From Acidobacteriota bacterium (lineage in GTDB: Bacteria > Acidobacteriota > Terriglobia > Terriglobales > Acidobacteriaceae), in the NCBI GenBank assembly GCA_021779935.1, contig JAJXZT010000032.1, positions 101,009 through 165,008 of the forward strand: DNA of 64,000 nt. The letters run 5' to 3'. The stretch's first letter is position 1, and each line of letters starts with the position of its first letter. Under the pieces are notes generated by a model. That model saw only the letters and a program-made list of their open reading frames with translations, was not told where the DNA came from and did not search any database. Shown here piece after piece: positions 28,901 through 37,273 of this stretch. Both the position numbers and the translations under genes were made by a program.

Positions 28901-31900
28901 ACCGGCCCGGCTTCTGGCCAGGGAATCTACGGGCAACAGTACTCCTACTCCGCGACGATCACGAACAACAGCGCCACAGAATCCAGTGAATGGTCGCTCT
29001 CCGAGCAGCTTTCGACGAAGCTTCAATTCGTCAGCGGAACAAGTACCGTTGCCACTTGCGGTGCAGAAGGACAAAGCGTCTCCTGCTCCAGCACCAGCGC
29101 ACTGCCTCCGGGTGGCACCGCGACCGTCACCTTCCAGGTGAATGCGTTGGCCACGGGAGCCGTGATTCATTCACTGGTCGTGTACGGCTCGCAGCCAGAT
29201 CCAAATCTCGCGAACAATGCAGCCTCATTCCTTGTGAAGCTGCTGCCAAGTGCGACAGCGGTGGACAGCTACTATGCCGTGGATCGTGATGCCTCGCGGC
29301 TGCGTATTTTCCGCGCGGCCGACGACGTGGAATCGCCTACCGATCTTCCGGCGGCGGGTGCGGCCAGCACTGGCGCCGTGATTTCACCGAATGGGCGACT
29401 TGCTTACGTTGGCAACATCAATAGCCGATACGTTTCTGTCATAGATCTCGTCAACCGCCGCGAAATTTACCGTATCCGCGACGTGCGTACGGGCCTTCCC
29501 ATTCTCACCGAAGACGGCAGCAAACTGATTCTCCCGGACCTGCTTACGAACAAGGTATTCGTCTACGACGCCATCACGTTTGCCCTGCTTAACACAATCG
29601 ACACGTCGTCATTGATCTCCGGATATACGTTTGGCGATGGAGTTTCGACGGGCAATGATGTTTTCATCGCTCTGCAGGAATCCGGCGGAAGCCTGCTCGA
29701 CATCGACCTATCGAGCAACAACTTCTACCTCGTGAGTCTCCCGACGGACGGCTCCTCTGGCCAGAATCACTCCATTGCGCTCACACCCGATCACAAATTC
29801 CTCGTGGTCACGCGTACCGACGGAACATTCATCGTTCATCTGGACACGGTGGGTATAGAAAGCACTCCCGTCATCGATCAGGTCACGGATTCCGAAGACA
29901 TGATTGGGGTAGGCGTGGCTGTCACTCCCATGGAAAATAATCCCAGCGGCACATATGCCTACGTCCTGGGCGAAGATTCCGTCAGCAAGATCGATCTCAA
30001 TCCCAAGAGCAGTACGTACGCTACGGTCGTCGCACGGCAGACGTTGAACTTCAGTCCCCCGAGTAATACCTCCGACATCGCGATCACGCACGATGGCTCC
30101 GAATTGATTATCGCGGCACGGCGTGGACAGATGTTGAAGGTTGCAACCAAGGATTTATCCGTCGCCACTCTGCCGGGCATCAACGCGCGCGTGCGCCAGG
30201 TTGGTTCCGCTTACGTCGAAACGGTCCAACCAGCTTCGGCTCCGGTAACGGTTGACGGCGCATCGCCGGCCACGTTTACCGCTGGCCCGTCGCAAACTTT
30301 CACCGTGACAGGCTCCGGCTTCACCTCGGATACGCGCGTCCGCATAGGCCGCTCCGACCCGCTGCCGGTCACGTTCAACTCCAGCACTCAACTCACCGCA
30401 ACGCTTCCGGCAGACGCACCCATCGTGAGTAACGCGGACCTGACCGTCACGGTGCCCAACGACGGCAACCTCGCGACTGCCGACATTTCCGCGATATTGC
30501 CAAAAGCAATCACAATCAATCCGCCCGCAGGCTTCGAGCCGTCACAGCAATTCGCCGTTAACAGCATGGTGCAAAACACCGCATCCATCTTCTGGAAGAG
30601 CCGTCTGGCGACCGTGCCGACAGGTCCCATCACCGAAGACTTCCGCGTGACGCCGGACGGTCACGCGTATTTCACGTCGTACGGACTACCAGGCATCTCC
30701 GCCACCAACTTAAATAATGGCGCGGTCACAAATCTCAGCTTGCCGGGCGAGGTGGGGCAGGCTGTCGGCGTGCTCTACCGTCCAGACCCCACGGACTCCA
30801 CCGGCGGGCGCCATGTCTTCTACGCTGTTTCTTCCTTCGACGATGGCGTGCAACACACACCGGACGATGCGTTATACGTGATTGACGCCGAGCCCACGTC
30901 GACGACATACATGCAGGTTTTGCGCACCATTCGCGCACAAACGAATGATTCTACGAAAAGGGAAGCTGCGATCGCCGCTACGTCGGACGGACGATATGTT
31001 TACGCGGTGAACCTCGGCAGTTCCCCGAGCCTGCTGATCTTCGACGTGAAGAACGGCATCGGAGGCAATATTCCGCTCGCTGATTTGTCGTCGACGAGCA
31101 ATTTGAATTACTACCAGGGCTTTATACAAGTCTCGCCGGACAACAAATATCTCCTGCTGCTCAATAGCAACAACACGCTTTCGATCTACGATATCTCCAC
31201 AAATCCTCTCGCCCCGGCATACCTGGTCGGACTCGACGGTAATGGTCCCATAGTGGATGGCAGCAAAAGCTCCCCGGGCCCGACACTCAGCGGAACATCG
31301 TCGAACGAGACGACGCTGCCGTTCCAGTTCGATCACTTCGACATCGTGGGAAGCAAACTCTTTGCCCTCGATGCCTCGCACGAGCAGGTTGTCCTCAAGG
31401 TGTTCAATTGGAATCCGAATGGAGAGGACCTCTCGCTCATCAATACGGTTCCGGTCACATCGTCTCTGCCGAATTTGCTCTCAGGCGGAATGGCCGTCAG
31501 TTCGGACGGGACGCGTGTTTACCTCAGCGGCGAGAGCGATGACACGGTGACGATCGTCGATCCCAATGCCGCGGCCGATTCCGATCCCATCCTGGCGCGC
31601 TTTGCAACCGGGCTTGTTCCCACCAACGTCGCGATACTTTCCGACTCCGCGCCAACCGCCAATCTCGTGGTCAGCATGGATTCGCCGAGTTCCGCCACGG
31701 CCGGCATCGCCGTTCAGTACACGGTGCACGTGCAGAACCTCGGCCCCAGCTACGCAACGGGCACTACGCTTACGGACACGTTCCCAACCGCAACTACGGT
31801 TGTGAGCTCTACGACTAGCTTGGGAAGCTGCACCTCTACCTCGGGAACGGTCACCTGCAACTTCGGAGATCTGGCCCCAAACGCGATTGCCAACGTCACG

Positions 31901-34492
31901 TTAACGCTGCGCCCACTGGTGGCTGGCACATTCGTCAATACTGCAACGGTAAATTCGGCATTAACCGATCCGACACCCACCGATAACACGGTGAGCAACA
32001 CGCTGACGGTGGGAGGATGTAGCGCTCCCAGTGGTTTCACCAAGACGTGGATTGGTGGCGACTCGGCCGATCCGACAGCCTGGACCGTCGATGACAATTG
32101 GTTCCCTGCCGGAGTTCCACAGGCCAGCGACAGCGTCTACATCTGCTCGGAGGCTGGAACGCAACCGGTTCTCTCTTCCGACACGACGGTGAAGGGGCTG
32201 GAGATCGATACGGGAACAACGGTTGGCGACAACGCACCAGATCGGGCGCAGTCTGATCCGGGCACGGGGAAGGGCGGTCTCATGCTCAATGCCCAACTCA
32301 CCGCCACCGGTAACGTCAATGCCGGGCGGATCACGGGAAATGGCGCGCTGATCCTTTCCGGCACCGGCACAACATTCCAGGGCAACGTTACGACACTCCA
32401 AATCAGCGGCTCGGTCAGTCTCTCGGGTCCGGGCACCACGACCGGCACAGTGACGGTCAACAATGCGGGCTCGCTTGATCTGGGTGGACAATCGCTTGAC
32501 TCTGGAGCCGCGTTCTCGACGGCGAGCGGCGGCTCAGTTTCCATGACGCACACCGCCGACCAGCTCACGGCACCCTCGTTTGTGTTCAGTGGAACGGGAA
32601 CGTTCTCGGCGGGAACAATCAACGTCAATGGCAACTTCGTCGCCAACGCGAACGGTGCGTTCAATGCGACTGGCACGAACCTGGTGAAGTTGAACGGCCC
32701 ATCGTCTTCCGTACAACTCAGCGGCACCGGACTTCAGTTCAACGACCTGCAAGTGAGTACGCCGGCACTCTCTCTCGGCTCCAACATCAGCGTAGGCGGA
32801 ACACTCACCATTACTCCGCCGACGAATGCAGTTTCGCTTTCCGGCATTGAAGGTTCGCATCCAACGCTTACGTCCAACAACGTCAACATCAACGGACTGG
32901 ACGACAACGGTCTCCCGCTGGTGATCAACGGCAACATCGTCGCGTTCACCAACGTCACCTTCGACGGCTTTACCGCCAGCGCAACGCCATTGAGCATTAA
33001 CAATCCGGGTGCGACGTTTAATCTTTCCAACCTGGTGTTCACTACGCAGGTGAGCAGCGGCAGCTACATCGCCGCCACGGACACGAATCCCGGCAACGGC
33101 GTGCCGCTCGTCATTAACGTGACCAACTCGATTATCCCCGCAGGCTCGCCGACGGTTTCGACGAGCGGCGGTGCGACGATCAATTGGCCTCTGAACCCGA
33201 TACCCGCGCTCGCCGCCGCGACGTTCGGCAGTGCCGCCGGAGGCGCGCAGGTCATCGCTACCGGCGCAAATTTCATACCCGGAACGCAGGTCCAGTGGGA
33301 CGGCGTCAGCGTTGCGACCACTTATACCAGCGCCGGTGAGGTTCACGGCATTGTGCCTACCAATCTCGTCTGGGCCGGCAGCCATACGATCCAAGTCTTC
33401 AATCCGGCGCCCGGTGGAGGCACGTCCACAAACCACGTTTCGGTCAGCGTCCAGACTGGCTCGTATTCTCTTTCCACGCTGCTGCCGAGTTCAACGAGTG
33501 CAGGCTCCGCTGGATTCACGCTCGTCGTCAGCGGTTCCGCTTTCAAGCCGGGGATGACGGTACTATTCAACGGACAGCCGAAAAACACGGCATACTACAG
33601 TTCCACCGAACTCCACGCCGACATCTCCGCGGCTGACGTTGCGAGGCCGGGTACCGCAAATGTCACGGTGCAAGGTCCCAGCGGACTTAGCAATGCTCTG
33701 TCGTTCGTGATCAAACCGGTGAAGGTTGATCCGCCGAGCGTCTCATCCTTCAGTCCTGCGAACGCAAGCGCCGGCGCATCGTCGCTGATGGTGACCGTCA
33801 ACGGCGCCAACTTCACGGCGAACTCCGTGGTGCAGGCGAACGGCGCGAACCGGAGCACGACTTTCGTCAGCGCTACGCAGCTCCAAGCAACGCTTGTCGC
33901 TTCCGATCTCGCAGCTGGTGGAACTCTGAAGCTGACCGTAGTGGATTCGCAAACCGGGCAAAGCAGCGCGGTCGATTACAGCGTCGCGGACTTTGCCGCT
34001 CAGGCTGATTCCGCCCCAATTACAATCACGCACACACAGAGCGCCAGCACCAACATTACGATCACGCCGAAGGGAGGTTCGTTTGATAACAGCATCAGCC
34101 TGGCGTGCTCGGGCCTACCGGCTGGCGTGGGGTGCACGTTCAGTCCGGCGACGGTAACTCCGGGTACAACCAACGCCTCGGTAAAACTTACCGTCGGTTT
34201 CACCCAATCGGCGCAGAACCGCACGAGCTTCACTCCGATCTACGCGACCCTGGGGTTTGGATGCTTTGGAATATTGTTGGCAGGAACGACGCGCAAGCGC
34301 TGGCTCAAGCTGGCAATTGGGTTGGCTGCGGTTGGGTTGATCGTACTTGGTATGTCGGGTTGCGGCGGCGGAAACATGATGTCGTCAACTGCACCGCCCG
34401 CTCCGACAACTTCCAGCTTCACGGTTACGGTCACAGCAACGTCCGGTTCCGCACAACACACTTCAAGTTTCACCCTCAACGTGCAGCAGTAA
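22928..34492 (+). CDS. Giant mosaic exported protein (SBBP, BNR, DUF11, IgGFc-binding-like, YVTN, IPT/TIG domains)
   Basis: The product has about 3,854 residues. I start it at TTG 22928, six bases after GGAGG; the frame opens at GTG 22862. After a signal peptide (YFALLALLLSCITPAIFA, residues 23-40) come: a DUF7948-type domain with FEENRGQ (60-270); SBBP repeats (270-550, again 885-1070) around a BNR/Asp-box propeller (550-880; YRSTDGGNTW, QSADEGVTW); DUF11 repeats (1095-1320); an IgGFc-binding-like region (1335-1755); an Ig-like domain and DUF11 pair (1755-2100); a YVTN-type propeller (2110-2430); IPT/TIG; a second propeller (2550-2900); DUF11; a Gly/Thr-rich solenoid (3030-3420); three IPT/TIG domains (3420-3690); and a C-terminus with two hydrophobic stretches. 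It is probably a surface or secreted adhesin-like protein; function is unknown. Confidence 0.85.
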   Translation: MKNKVTLSCSSCRRLRFPTFRYFALLALLLSCITPAIFAANGDTAGRSVSAASAATVVTPRQLDRIPLLFEENRGQAEPSARFISRGPGYALTFTRTGTTLRLSSGSGDQARHAALETRLLDANRGVHVEGIDPLSTRVSYFLGKDASRWIRNIPSFGKVRYRDIYPAIDLVYYGSGNELEYDFVVKPGANPSSIRMAFDGAMSVQTTSSGDLRITTSGGEVLMRKPVVYQTIGNSRHAVDGGFVVKGKRVTFDIAAYDHSRPLVIDPVLSYMTYFGLGNESVDGIVATETGLYFVGETLSPNLPLPGTNPSPVPQGLKSTCGTSTPCDNSDLMIGELSNDGTTLQWLVYFGGSGNEHAPRGSTPVLDQEYGILYFVGTTTSSDFPTSENAYIGTCPGCQSGAPNGFVAGIDSDGSQLSYSTFLGGSAGSKPTQVRLFRNTLIIAGGTSSPDLIPANVNSPERALTGSSDGFVLTLAPSNSPSSQLTFASYIGGSASDIVTGLEIDASGNIYLTGNTTSPDFPTENPLQKAFEVGLFTTGSGDSSWYSSSKYSTGLDNPNVTCLKKDPYSYTLYVCTAGGGSLYRSNDGGYSYQQAGDGLNNAQLDNFAVDNNIGSLFAVVRGQGIYRAASSYYSTPQWTLSSNGIALPFNVTHIAVEPFVGNILLAMGGNWTVNNATQPGGLYRSTDGGNTWSPVQVAGAPTGNLTFVGWSPDLAGVVYASLAPGNDGQSPGGLYVSNDYGANWTQVNNDATIVKFHLGSRDAGTLLPAVFAFTNSNTIEVSHDGGMTFDAHPLPATPTATLLQHGTNGYVLSIGTNRAGVYQSADEGVTWTAITGMEGQHVTALQPVFYDTYDYMPGSLMAGTRNDGQVWFAYVTTANGTIQLPFSTYFGGSGGDSSSGIAIDSAGNAYIGGVTNSTDFPLTEDTSPNSSATAFIAKFPYNSDPETGTVSFSKPVFSEYAGPGDNDRVYGVYTDSLGNTYLAGSTDEVHAGDVSGLYTGLESDNTAGRKGFAVKVDNRGNLQFAAIVGGNTYDEANAVSVDSNQNVYIAGTTSSPDLPVTAEVLQHDLNLTDNSKGTNAFFAKVRFTGDRTNLQAQLDYSNTSAPPGGVITANLTVTNSGPVTATSVTVQYTIPSNATVNTSSVPSDCTLSPAAPATPTSLNCTISSLAVGQWTHSFTLTAGTTEGSADSSLSVSASNAATSSVTVPISVNSTTSITTAVDMPSVFTTGTFDNVSVVVSNQSASVDAKNYTLNVTVDPRLVISSVNTSGCDWTNGTQLITCPASTLAADTTFTLTFTVIPTGSGQVNVNATGSTSTPTTSGSTLSAVGYALISTPSFNTGSNQGYEYWLAMPPNTGNGHKSLRLVITTTKSASFAYVVITSPSDPGHPEETTIYSGNQAEIDLPSSWEVQGNDTVSNRSIHVTSSAPIVVNGFNYTPTSTDGYMGMPVNLLGTDYYALTYPTGGSGITVVGTSDETAVTITLPASAGSRQGGTPYTVNLNAGDEYYIESDSADLSGTHITSTQPVAVFGSNQCAVVTTPGTEPPATPCSYLVEQLPPTNLWGRNFATLGNLGRSDTVLLGFAASNATIFGPDGSEQQTLQANTPVMQPGQFASFSSSEPMFLMQFTTSNSGHGDVGGATMSVVPPREHWSKNYSIVAPDQPPLQNFVDLVVPEGAAPNVTVNSEPLSNYASYPSEQELQFETYHVPLDSYTVLNISSPTNVLPIVGGSGGVVLFAYPGGWDSSSSLSFATLSLAVDHSTLTVGNQECLTATLSQEPVGNPREGSTSSPVGMPDVPVNFAVTGTNNQNKSVVTDSNGNAQFCYSSNYGGTDTAIATADALSSNAETVTWTPVADLSVSVMPYSGDTPLSTAGSVAVNGPLSFHVTVTNNGPSPADGFTLNQSTAFGGSGSVLSISAPPNFSCNFPTSDNCTGSLDPNASATITVAVSPTAIGTVTHTASVSGGPLDSNTENNSASAQVSVVAGADLQLSVTGPASGQGIYGQQYSYSATITNNSATESSEWSLSEQLSTKLQFVSGTSTVATCGAEGQSVSCSSTSALPPGGTATVTFQVNALATGAVIHSLVVYGSQPDPNLANNAASFLVKLLPSATAVDSYYAVDRDASRLRIFRAADDVESPTDLPAAGAASTGAVISPNGRLAYVGNINSRYVSVIDLVNRREIYRIRDVRTGLPILTEDGSKLILPDLLTNKVFVYDAITFALLNTIDTSSLISGYTFGDGVSTGNDVFIALQESGGSLLDIDLSSNNFYLVSLPTDGSSGQNHSIALTPDHKFLVVTRTDGTFIVHLDTVGIESTPVIDQVTDSEDMIGVGVAVTPMENNPSGTYAYVLGEDSVSKIDLNPKSSTYATVVARQTLNFSPPSNTSDIAITHDGSELIIAARRGQMLKVATKDLSVATLPGINARVRQVGSAYVETVQPASAPVTVDGASPATFTAGPSQTFTVTGSGFTSDTRVRIGRSDPLPVTFNSSTQLTATLPADAPIVSNADLTVTVPNDGNLATADISAILPKAITINPPAGFEPSQQFAVNSMVQNTASIFWKSRLATVPTGPITEDFRVTPDGHAYFTSYGLPGISATNLNNGAVTNLSLPGEVGQAVGVLYRPDPTDSTGGRHVFYAVSSFDDGVQHTPDDALYVIDAEPTSTTYMQVLRTIRAQTNDSTKREAAIAATSDGRYVYAVNLGSSPSLLIFDVKNGIGGNIPLADLSSTSNLNYYQGFIQVSPDNKYLLLLNSNNTLSIYDISTNPLAPAYLVGLDGNGPIVDGSKSSPGPTLSGTSSNETTLPFQFDHFDIVGSKLFALDASHEQVVLKVFNWNPNGEDLSLINTVPVTSSLPNLLSGGMAVSSDGTRVYLSGESDDTVTIVDPNAAADSDPILARFATGLVPTNVAILSDSAPTANLVVSMDSPSSATAGIAVQYTVHVQNLGPSYATGTTLTDTFPTATTVVSSTTSLGSCTSTSGTVTCNFGDLAPNAIANVTLTLRPLVAGTFVNTATVNSALTDPTPTDNTVSNTLTVGGCSAPSGFTKTWIGGDSADPTAWTVDDNWFPAGVPQASDSVYICSEAGTQPVLSSDTTVKGLEIDTGTTVGDNAPDRAQSDPGTGKGGLMLNAQLTATGNVNAGRITGNGALILSGTGTTFQGNVTTLQISGSVSLSGPGTTTGTVTVNNAGSLDLGGQSLDSGAAFSTASGGSVSMTHTADQLTAPSFVFSGTGTFSAGTINVNGNFVANANGAFNATGTNLVKLNGPSSSVQLSGTGLQFNDLQVSTPALSLGSNISVGGTLTITPPTNAVSLSGIEGSHPTLTSNNVNINGLDDNGLPLVINGNIVAFTNVTFDGFTASATPLSINNPGATFNLSNLVFTTQVSSGSYIAATDTNPGNGVPLVINVTNSIIPAGSPTVSTSGGATINWPLNPIPALAAATFGSAAGGAQVIATGANFIPGTQVQWDGVSVATTYTSAGEVHGIVPTNLVWAGSHTIQVFNPAPGGGTSTNHVSVSVQTGSYSLSTLLPSSTSAGSAGFTLVVSGSAFKPGMTVLFNGQPKNTAYYSSTELHADISAADVARPGTANVTVQGPSGLSNALSFVIKPVKVDPPSVSSFSPANASAGASSLMVTVNGANFTANSVVQANGANRSTTFVSATQLQATLVASDLAAGGTLKLTVVDSQTGQSSAVDYSVADFAAQADSAPITITHTQSASTNITITPKGGSFDNSISLACSGLPAGVGCTFSPATVTPGTTNASVKLTVGFTQSAQNRTSFTPIYATLGFGCFGILLAGTTRKRWLKLAIGLAAVGLIVLGMSGCGGGNMMSSTAPPAPTTSSFTVTVTATSGSAQHTSSFTLNVQQ

Positions 34493-34511
34493 GCTGCCTC
34501 CAGTTGCAGAA

Positions 34512-34546
34512 AGGCCATCGGATCTCATGCCGATGGCCTCTTTTTT
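34512..34546 (+). terminator. Strong rho-independent terminator of the giant gene
   Basis: AGGCCATCGG (34512-34521) and CCGATGGCCT (34530-34539) form a perfect 10-bp stem, followed by C and six T. It begins 20 bases after the stop codon. Confidence 0.92.
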
Positions 34547-34581
34547 GCAATCACGCGGGATTCAACCGCGTCTGTTTCCTC

Positions 34582-34836
34582 TTAATCCCATGCCTTCTTG
34601 CCGAACCACGCTACCACGGCAATCCCCAACGCCAGGACCATCTCCAGAACAGTTCCCGGCCAGTCCACCCTGGCTCCGGGAACGCCGTCGAATCTCGAGG
34701 TCCAATAGGGCGCGTGTCCAAGAGCACGGCGCAGTTCCGGCAGCGACGGATGCACCTGCACCCAGTCGGGACAAATTCCCAGAATAAACACACATATGAC
34801 TGCCGCGACGGCGGTCGCCAGCAGAAACTTTCGCAC
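34582..34836 (-). CDS. Small membrane protein of unknown function
   Basis: The 84-residue product starts at GTG with AGGAG seven bases upstream. It has an N-terminal hydrophobic segment that may be a signal anchor (FLLATAVAAVICVFILGI), a periplasmic-type linker, and a second helix (LEMVLALGIAVVAWF) ending KKAWD. No family is recognised. It is convergent with the giant gene. Confidence 0.6.
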   Translation of the reverse strand: MRKFLLATAVAAVICVFILGICPDWVQVHPSLPELRRALGHAPYWTSRFDGVPGARVDWPGTVLEMVLALGIAVVAWFGKKAWD

Positions 34837-34958
34837 GAGGGGCTCCTGATATAGCTTGTCGCACAGGTCTCAACAATTGAAAAGACACTGCTCCCGACAC
34901 CGTCTATTCAATCGTGCGACATTGGCTCCGCCAATCACCCGAAGTGGTCATCACACGC

Positions 34959-34986
34959 CTTCAGATTTATCTGTATCAATCTGAAG
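34959..34986. repeat. Inverted repeat between two small minus-strand genes
   Basis: CTTCAGATT (34959-34967) and AATCTGAAG (34978-34986) form a perfect 9-bp inverted repeat with a 10-base spacer and no T-run. It lies 74 bases after the stop of the 91-residue gene. It could be a transcript-end stem or an operator for the 84-residue gene. Confidence 0.5.
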
Positions 34987-35060
34987 CAGATCACGGAGAT
35001 CCGTAGCGGTGTCTACGGTTTCATCAGAAACTCGGGGGCGAGTCCCGCCACGTTGGCTCT

Positions 35061-35336
35061 TCAGTCGTCCCACTCGACCACATAGTTGCGCAGATTTCCC
35101 TTGTCGTCGAAGACCCGCACCACAAGCTTGTGGTGAGCGCCAGGGGTGTAGCTGCCAACCTGCCGGAAGACCCGCTGATAGCTCTGAGTGTCGGGGTCGA
35201 GTCCGCCGGATCCGATCGTAAAACCGTCCAGTACGGTGTCCACGGAAGATATAGACTCCGCACCTTCAGCGGTCGCGCACACCGTGATGTCATACCCCAT
35301 GACGACATTTCGCGTATAGGTTGCCGACACGTTCAT
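35061..35336 (-). CDS. Hypothetical protein, 91 residues
   Basis: The ATG at 35336 has AAAGGAG eight bases upstream. The protein has no signal peptide. It looks like a small beta-rich domain (YDITVCATAEGAE, TVLDGFTIGSGG, HHKLVVRVFDDKGNLRNYVVEWDD). I do not recognise it. Confidence 0.6.
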   Translation of the reverse strand: MNVSATYTRNVVMGYDITVCATAEGAESISSVDTVLDGFTIGSGGLDPDTQSYQRVFRQVGSYTPGAHHKLVVRVFDDKGNLRNYVVEWDD

Positions 35337-35661
35337 TGGATCGTCTCCTTTGCCGATTTACGCGGCCTCTCGCTTACGGATGAGATGGGAATATGAAAAC
35401 CGCTCCGACTGCAATGTCCTCAAACCACTGCACAATTTGGGCCAGGAACCTAATTCCAAAAGGAAACAGTTGAGCGTCTGCAAGAGATTACTGCACGGAC
35501 GTACAAAGTCAAGGCGCATTCTTCCGGCCTGGTCACGTTGGTTGCACGCCACTCTTTGCCGCTCGTCGGGTTACTACTGGCATGTGCGCTGCGAGGGAGG
35601 GCACGCCTTGTATTGGCTGCAAGGCGTCTGCCGCGGTCTCTCCGCGCCTACGGAGTGACTC
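35337..35661. other. Intergenic region before the outer-membrane protein gene
   Basis: No convincing gene, hairpin or consensus promoter was found in these 325 bases. Short plus-strand frames are Cys/Arg-rich and lack ribosome sites. The region must contain the divergent promoters of the 91-residue gene and the beta-barrel gene; GGAG lies just before the ATG at 35662. Confidence 0.5.
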
Positions 35662-36255
35662 ATGAAAAAACTATCGATCGTTGCCGCCTTGTTCTTCTTC
35701 TGTTTCGTTGTGACTGCCGCGCAGGCGCAGCAGTTGGATGCCGCATTCGGGTTCAGTGCGCTGACGGCGCCATCCTCCTTCAGTCCCGTGAGTGGCCACG
35801 GTTCACAGACAGTCGGCGGCGGGACATTTCCAACTTTCAGTGCCGATGTACTTTTCAAGCATCATCTGGGCTTCCAGGGTGAAGTCGCATTCCGCGCTAA
35901 ACAAAATCTCTACCAGGACTATCAACCGTTCCGGCCCATTTTCTACGACTTCAATGGCATCTGGGCGCCGCCCCTTGGCAAGAAGATGGCGGCCGAGGTG
36001 ATGGGTGGTATCGGTTCCCTCAGCAGCCGTTTCTACCAGTCCAGCTACACTTGCAGCTTCACCGGATGTACCGACTACGTCAGCAGCAATCACCTGCTTG
36101 GACACGTGGGGTTCGGCCTCCGTTACTATGTCTGGAACTCCGTTTTCATCCGTCCGGAAGCGCACTTCTACTTCATACGCAATAATTACGAATTCAGCGG
36201 GCCAAGAGCAGCGCGGTATGGTATCTCCATCGGCTATACGTTCGGGAAGGAATAA
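35662..36255 (+). CDS. Outer-membrane beta-barrel family protein
   Basis: The 197-residue product has a clear signal peptide (MKKLSIVAALFFFCFVVTAAQA, then QQLDAAFGFS). The rest alternates polar and hydrophobic residues with many aromatic and glycine positions (FPTFSADVLFKHHLGFQGEVAFRA, HVGFGLRYYVWNSVFIRPEAHFYF) and ends RYGISIGYTFGKE, as expected for an 8-10 strand OmpX/OmpW-size barrel. Two cysteines in YTCSFTGCTDY may form an extracellular-loop disulfide. The specific role is unknown. Confidence 0.78.
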   Translation: MKKLSIVAALFFFCFVVTAAQAQQLDAAFGFSALTAPSSFSPVSGHGSQTVGGGTFPTFSADVLFKHHLGFQGEVAFRAKQNLYQDYQPFRPIFYDFNGIWAPPLGKKMAAEVMGGIGSLSSRFYQSSYTCSFTGCTDYVSSNHLLGHVGFGLRYYVWNSVFIRPEAHFYFIRNNYEFSGPRAARYGISIGYTFGKE

Positions 36256-36289
36256 TCAAGCGGACTTGATAGATACGTATTGCCCGGAA

Positions 36290-37168
36290 TCACTTCGACT
36301 TCGCGGGCGGGTTGTCTGGCGGATGAGCTTCCTCGCTCCTGGGGCCTGAAACGGTTGAGGCGCTCATCCCCTTCAGCTTTCCCTGGAGAATTAATTGCAC
36401 GTCCGCGACAACAGTCTCGTACGGTGGCTCGCCGTCGTAGAAGCGGTATGTCGTGTGCGAAGTTGGCGAATAACCGTCCAGGGAAAACATTCTCTGCCCA
36501 GCGGCCGCTTCCTTCGGATGCTTCCTTGCCCATAGCGGCTGGTCCCCATCGTTTGACTCCACGGTCACACGATAGGTCTGCTGTCCCTGCGGATTGAAGA
36601 TATTGAACCAGTAGCGATATTTGTCTTTGCCGGCAAGGTCGGGATAAAACTCCATCACCTGCACCTTGCGAAGTCCCATGTCGAACACGTCTGTGATGAA
36701 GCTGAAGTTCTTCGGCAGCTTTCCTTCGCTCTTGAGCCGCTTCACGTACTCCAATTCCTGTTCGCGTTCCTTTTTAAATCCTCCCAGGCTGTACGCTTCC
36801 AATAAACCAGCAATGTTGTGCCATTCACCCGGCCGAAGCGCCAACGCCAGCTTGAACCGCTCGATGGCCGACGGATAATCGTGAAGTTGCAGCGAGCAGT
36901 TTCCCGACATGTTGAGCGCCACAATGTTGTCCGGGGTTTTTACCAGTACCTCGCTGAATAACCGCAACGCACGAACGTAATCCTGCCGGTAGAATGCCGC
37001 ACCAGCTTCCCGCATGGTTGCTTCGACGGCGTCCGTCTCCGGTGAGCCTGAAGGCAACTTTCCGACGGGCGATTGTTCCTGTGGCTTTGACTGCGGAGTG
37101 GGCTGCGCCTGTGCGAACAATGCCAGCACTACAAACATCATCAACACGAGTCGGACAGCGTGTTTCAT
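36290..37168 (-). CDS. Exported TPR-repeat protein
   Basis: After a signal peptide (RLVLMMFVVLALFAQAQ) and a Pro/Gln linker come about two tetratricopeptide repeats (AGAAFYRQDYVRALRLFSEVLVKTPDNIVALNMSG / YPSAIERFKLALALRPGEW). A distinct C-terminal domain follows (about residues 150-275; YRYWFNIFNPQGQQTYRVTVES) that I do not recognise. The 292-residue protein ends in a charged, proline-rich tail. It lies convergent with the beta-barrel gene and is probably periplasmic. Confidence 0.78.
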   Translation of the reverse strand: MKHAVRLVLMMFVVLALFAQAQPTPQSKPQEQSPVGKLPSGSPETDAVEATMREAGAAFYRQDYVRALRLFSEVLVKTPDNIVALNMSGNCSLQLHDYPSAIERFKLALALRPGEWHNIAGLLEAYSLGGFKKEREQELEYVKRLKSEGKLPKNFSFITDVFDMGLRKVQVMEFYPDLAGKDKYRYWFNIFNPQGQQTYRVTVESNDGDQPLWARKHPKEAAAGQRMFSLDGYSPTSHTTYRFYDGEPPYETVVADVQLILQGKLKGMSASTVSGPRSEEAHPPDNPPAKSK

Positions 37169-37273
37169 GCGAACGCCCTTCGTTCTCCTGGAGTCTTTAT
37201 GCTATGTCGACCGTACATCCGAGCTAATCATTACCTTTTCGCCATGGCACAGTCCCGGCGAATCACCGTGCGA

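Noticed and set aside
26090..33436. Long minus-strand open frames under the giant gene (e.g. 26090-27094, 32534-33436)
   Set aside because: They run opposite to a repetitive Thr/Ser/Gly/Asn-rich coding frame, are Arg/Gly-rich without domains, and have no ribosome sites. They are shadows.
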